From the NCBI GenBank assembly GCA_947259915.1, contig CAMYOC010000053.1, positions 92,057-156,056 of the forward strand: a stretch of 64,000 nt of DNA. The letters run 5' to 3'. The notes under the pieces were generated by a model. The model did no database searches, was not told the DNA's origin, and worked only from the letters and a program-made list of their open reading frames with translations. The DNA is from an uncultured Gammaproteobacteria bacterium (GTDB taxonomy: Bacteria; Pseudomonadota; Gammaproteobacteria; Steroidobacterales; XN24). Position numbers and translations under genes: made by a program. Numbering within the stretch: position 1 is the stretch's first letter; the number at the start of each line of letters is the position of its first letter. Below are positions 61,937 to 64,000 of this stretch, one piece after another.

Positions 61937-63233
61937 ATGAAGCCCTCGCGCGTCCTCGGCCCGCGGCCACGCACGGGGCTGGTGAAAACCATCAAAACCC
62001 CATCCGGCGTCTGGTATCCTCCCTCGCAATCGGGAGTCAAACCCATCGACAACAAGCTCTTAAAGACCCTGGCAAGCGCCCTGATATGGACATGCCTGTT
62101 CTACTGGGCCGGGCCGGCGGCCGCCTACGATTATCCGATCGCCGATCCCTTTTTGGCCACCGTCGTAGGCACCCCGGCTCCGCTAAGGGCGCCGTTGCCC
62201 ACTGACATCCCGTTCAAGCGACGCAGTACCCGGGCGCTGGAGCGGGACGCGCCGGACGCGCTCTGGTACGACCAGGAATTGCGCTATTCCTATGCCGCGC
62301 AGAAAGGGCCGGCGCCGCTGATCTTTACCATCGCCGGCACCGGCGCGGCCCATGACGGCAGCAAAAACTGGCTGGCGGCCCGGGCGTTCTATTCGAAGGG
62401 CTTCCACGTGGTGGCACTCGGCTCGCCGGTGAGCGCCAATTTTGTCGTGGCCGCCTCGAGCAGCGGGGTGCCCGGCGGGGCGTTCGACGACGCCGCGGAT
62501 CTCTACCGGGTGATGCAGAAGATTCGGGACGAGCTGCAGGGCAAGCTGGAGATCACCGACTACTACCTGGCCGGCTACAGTCTCGGCGCCTTCAACGCCG
62601 CGTACGTGAGCCACCTGGACGCGGAGCAGAAGGTCTTCGGCTTCCGCCGGGTACTGATGATGAACCCGCCGGTGCGGCTCTACAGCTCGATTTCGCTGCT
62701 GGATCGGATGCTGGAGAATATCCCCGGTCAAGGCCTTCGAAGTCCTGCGCCCCACCGACGAGCTGTTGGCGTCGCTGATCGGGCTGGTTTTCCGCATCGC
62801 CTCGGCCAACATGGCGTTTACCGCCGATGTGATGACCGACTTCGGCTACATCAAGCCCAGCAACGTGCGGCTGACCCGAAATACCGATCTCGGCGTCTAC
62901 AACGAAGTGGCGATGCGTCTGGGTTTCACCGATTATTTCCACGCTTTTTTCTATCCGTATCGGGCCAGTCTCGAGCCAGGGCTTTCGCGTGGCGAACTGA
63001 TCGAGCGGATGAGTCTGGTGACGATCGGCGATTATCTGCGCGGGGCCGACAACATCTTTCTGATCCACAATGTTGACGACCTGATCCTCGAGTCCGGCGA
63101 GATCGAGATTCTCGAGGACCTGTTCGGCGAGCGGGCGACGGTCTTCCCGCGCGGCGGCCATATGGGGAACATGGAGTCGCGTGACTACATCGGTCGCATG
63201 TTGTCGATTATGGATCCGGCGGTGACGCCCTGA
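61937..63233 (+). pseudogene. Alpha/beta hydrolase-like exported protein gene, frameshifted
   Basis: The 5' part encodes a secreted protein: signal-peptide-like LASALIWTCLFYWAGPAAA, then an alpha/beta hydrolase core (PLIFTIAGTGAAHDGSKN and the nucleophile elbow AGYSLGAF). After LLDRMLENIPG (about 62720) the frame loses meaning. In another frame VKAFEVLRPTDELLASLIGL begins at about 62731 and continues through NIFLIHNVDDLIL and PRGGHMGNME (likely acid and His sides) to the stop at 63233. A small out-of-frame deletion at about 62725-62735 explains this. It lies one base before mlaA, as related genes do in other Gammaproteobacteria. Confidence 0.75.
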
Positions 63234-63234
63234 G

Positions 63235-64000
63235 ATGGCAGCGATGAACCGTCCCAGCCCGTTTTTTGCCCTCGTCCTACTGTTGGCGGTGCTGAATTCC
63301 GGATGCAGCACAGCGCCGGTCATCGAGGGTGGCGAGCCCGAGCCGCCGGTTTTCTCGGCCGAGCGGGTGCTGCAGCCGGGCGTGACCCATCCCGGCGATG
63401 TCTACGATCCCTGGCAGGGTTTCAACCGCCGCGTCTATCGCTTCAATGCCTTCGTTGACAAGAACTTCCTGTTGCCCGTGACCAACGGCTATCAGGCCGT
63501 GACGCCGGCCCCGGTGGAGCGCAGCATCCACAACTTTTTTTCCAATTTCCTCAACCTCAACACCATCCTCAACAGTGTGCTCCAGTTCAGCCCGCGCAAG
63601 GTCGTGCAGACCACCGGGCGGGTGGCGGTCAACTCGACCCTCGGCGTGCTCGGTCTGTTCGACCCGGCCACCCGCATGGGTATCCCGCAACACCAGGAGG
63701 ATTTTGGCCAGACCCTGGGGCGCTGGGGGGTCGGACCGGGTCCGTATCTGGTGCTGCCGCTGCTCGGACCGTCGTCTCTGCGCGACGGCATCGGCGCCGG
63801 CGTGGACTGGTATGTGAACAACCGGCTGCGGGAAGAGATTTTCGCGCCTGAAACCTGGCACGAAGTCGTCTGGACCACGCTGTTCATCCTCGACACCCGC
63901 GCCAACGTCGCCTTCCGTTATTACGAGACCGGCACGCCCTTCGAGTACCGGATGGTGCGTATGCTAATCACCACCAAACGCAGACTGGATATCGAGCGAT
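63235..64000 (+). CDS. mlaA: MlaA (VacJ) outer-membrane lipoprotein, partial
   Basis: Open to the right edge of the window (at least 255 codons). It starts with a lipoprotein leader (lipobox NSGC) and has the MlaA/VacJ signatures YDPWQGFNRRVYRFNAFVDK, PVERSIHNFFSNFLNLNT, LGLFDPATRMGI and FGQTLGRWGVGPGPYLVLPLLGPS. MlaA sits in the outer membrane and removes misplaced phospholipids to the Mla pathway. ATG 63235 follows the preceding stop codon by one base; ATG 63244 is also possible. The C-terminus is outside the window. Confidence 0.93.
   Translation, partial: MAAMNRPSPFFALVLLLAVLNSGCSTAPVIEGGEPEPPVFSAERVLQPGVTHPGDVYDPWQGFNRRVYRFNAFVDKNFLLPVTNGYQAVTPAPVERSIHNFFSNFLNLNTILNSVLQFSPRKVVQTTGRVAVNSTLGVLGLFDPATRMGIPQHQEDFGQTLGRWGVGPGPYLVLPLLGPSSLRDGIGAGVDWYVNNRLREEIFAPETWHEVVWTTLFILDTRANVAFRYYETGTPFEYRMVRMLITTKRRLDIER

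Noticed and set aside
1..64000. CRISPR array, insertion sequence, prophage or integron
   Set aside because: I found no regularly spaced repeats, no transposase, integrase or phage structural genes, and no region of clearly different composition.

Overview
The window is GC-rich, densely coded chromosomal DNA from a Gammaproteobacterium. The gene content supports this: oxygen-independent HemN, SirB2, RlmJ, DUF2799, PatZ-type acetyltransferase, MlaA, and a cyanide-insensitive type cytochrome bd operon with its tiny DUF2474 subunit. The many exported lipoprotein peptidases and amidohydrolases, and the TPR/FlgO-like membrane regulator, resemble free-living marine or soil lineages near Xanthomonadales, Woeseiaceae or Wenzhouxiangellaceae. 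That placement is an inference from gene content only. I see no rRNA, tRNA, CRISPR array, transposase or phage gene.

Layout. 1-5.7 kb: exported small proteins, an M49-like metallopeptidase, and divergent hemN with a possible FNR/Anr box, then sirB2 and DUF192. 5.7-10.3 kb: a structured intergenic segment, a MarR regulator, divergent glgA and glgC, and a 2OG-Fe(II) oxygenase. 10.6-24 kb: DUF885 and M3 peptidases, a PDZ protein, a TPR membrane regulator, 3-mercaptopyruvate sulfurtransferase, a quinone oxidoreductase/amidohydrolase pair, a GST, and a frameshifted class II aldolase. 24-33 kb: e(P4)-type phosphatase, secreted endonuclease/phosphatase, the mazG-like/rlmJ/VanZ-like operon, a thioredoxin-TPR lipoprotein between two VanZ-like paralogues, and NhaC. 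33-36 kb: a probable small RNA, then an amidohydrolase operon whose second gene is a tyrosine-phosphatase fold lacking its catalytic Cys. 36-41 kb: lytic transglycosylase, cydABX, META lipoprotein. 41-46 kb: a lysine acetyltransferase (PatZ type) divergent from a histone-deacetylase-family protein, a CDP-alcohol phosphatidyltransferase and small proteins. 46.7-52.7 kb: a compact five-gene minus-strand operon (response regulator, TPR/YaiO outer-membrane barrel, HEAT-repeat membrane protein, GT2 polysaccharide synthase, DUF3142 glycosidase-like protein). 53-64 kb: lemA/DUF2207, HDOD, proBA, a DUF938 methyltransferase, DUF1993, CHAD, a frameshifted alpha/beta hydrolase and the start of mlaA.

The best candidate for an undescribed system is the 46.7-52.7 kb operon. 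It has the parts of a synthase-dependent exopolysaccharide exporter (inner-membrane GT2, periplasmic TPR plus outer-membrane barrel, TIM-barrel glycosidase-like protein) but not the usual Pga, Bcs or Alg partners, and it is led by a stand-alone receiver protein. Other notable signals are a 90-nt candidate sRNA with a strong terminator at 33.1-33.2 kb, a natural Cys-to-Ala pseudophosphatase at 35.0-35.5 kb, an overlooked 51-codon cytochrome bd subunit gene at 37.5-37.7 kb, and a 15-bp inverted repeat enclosing possible hairpins at 6.0-6.15 kb.
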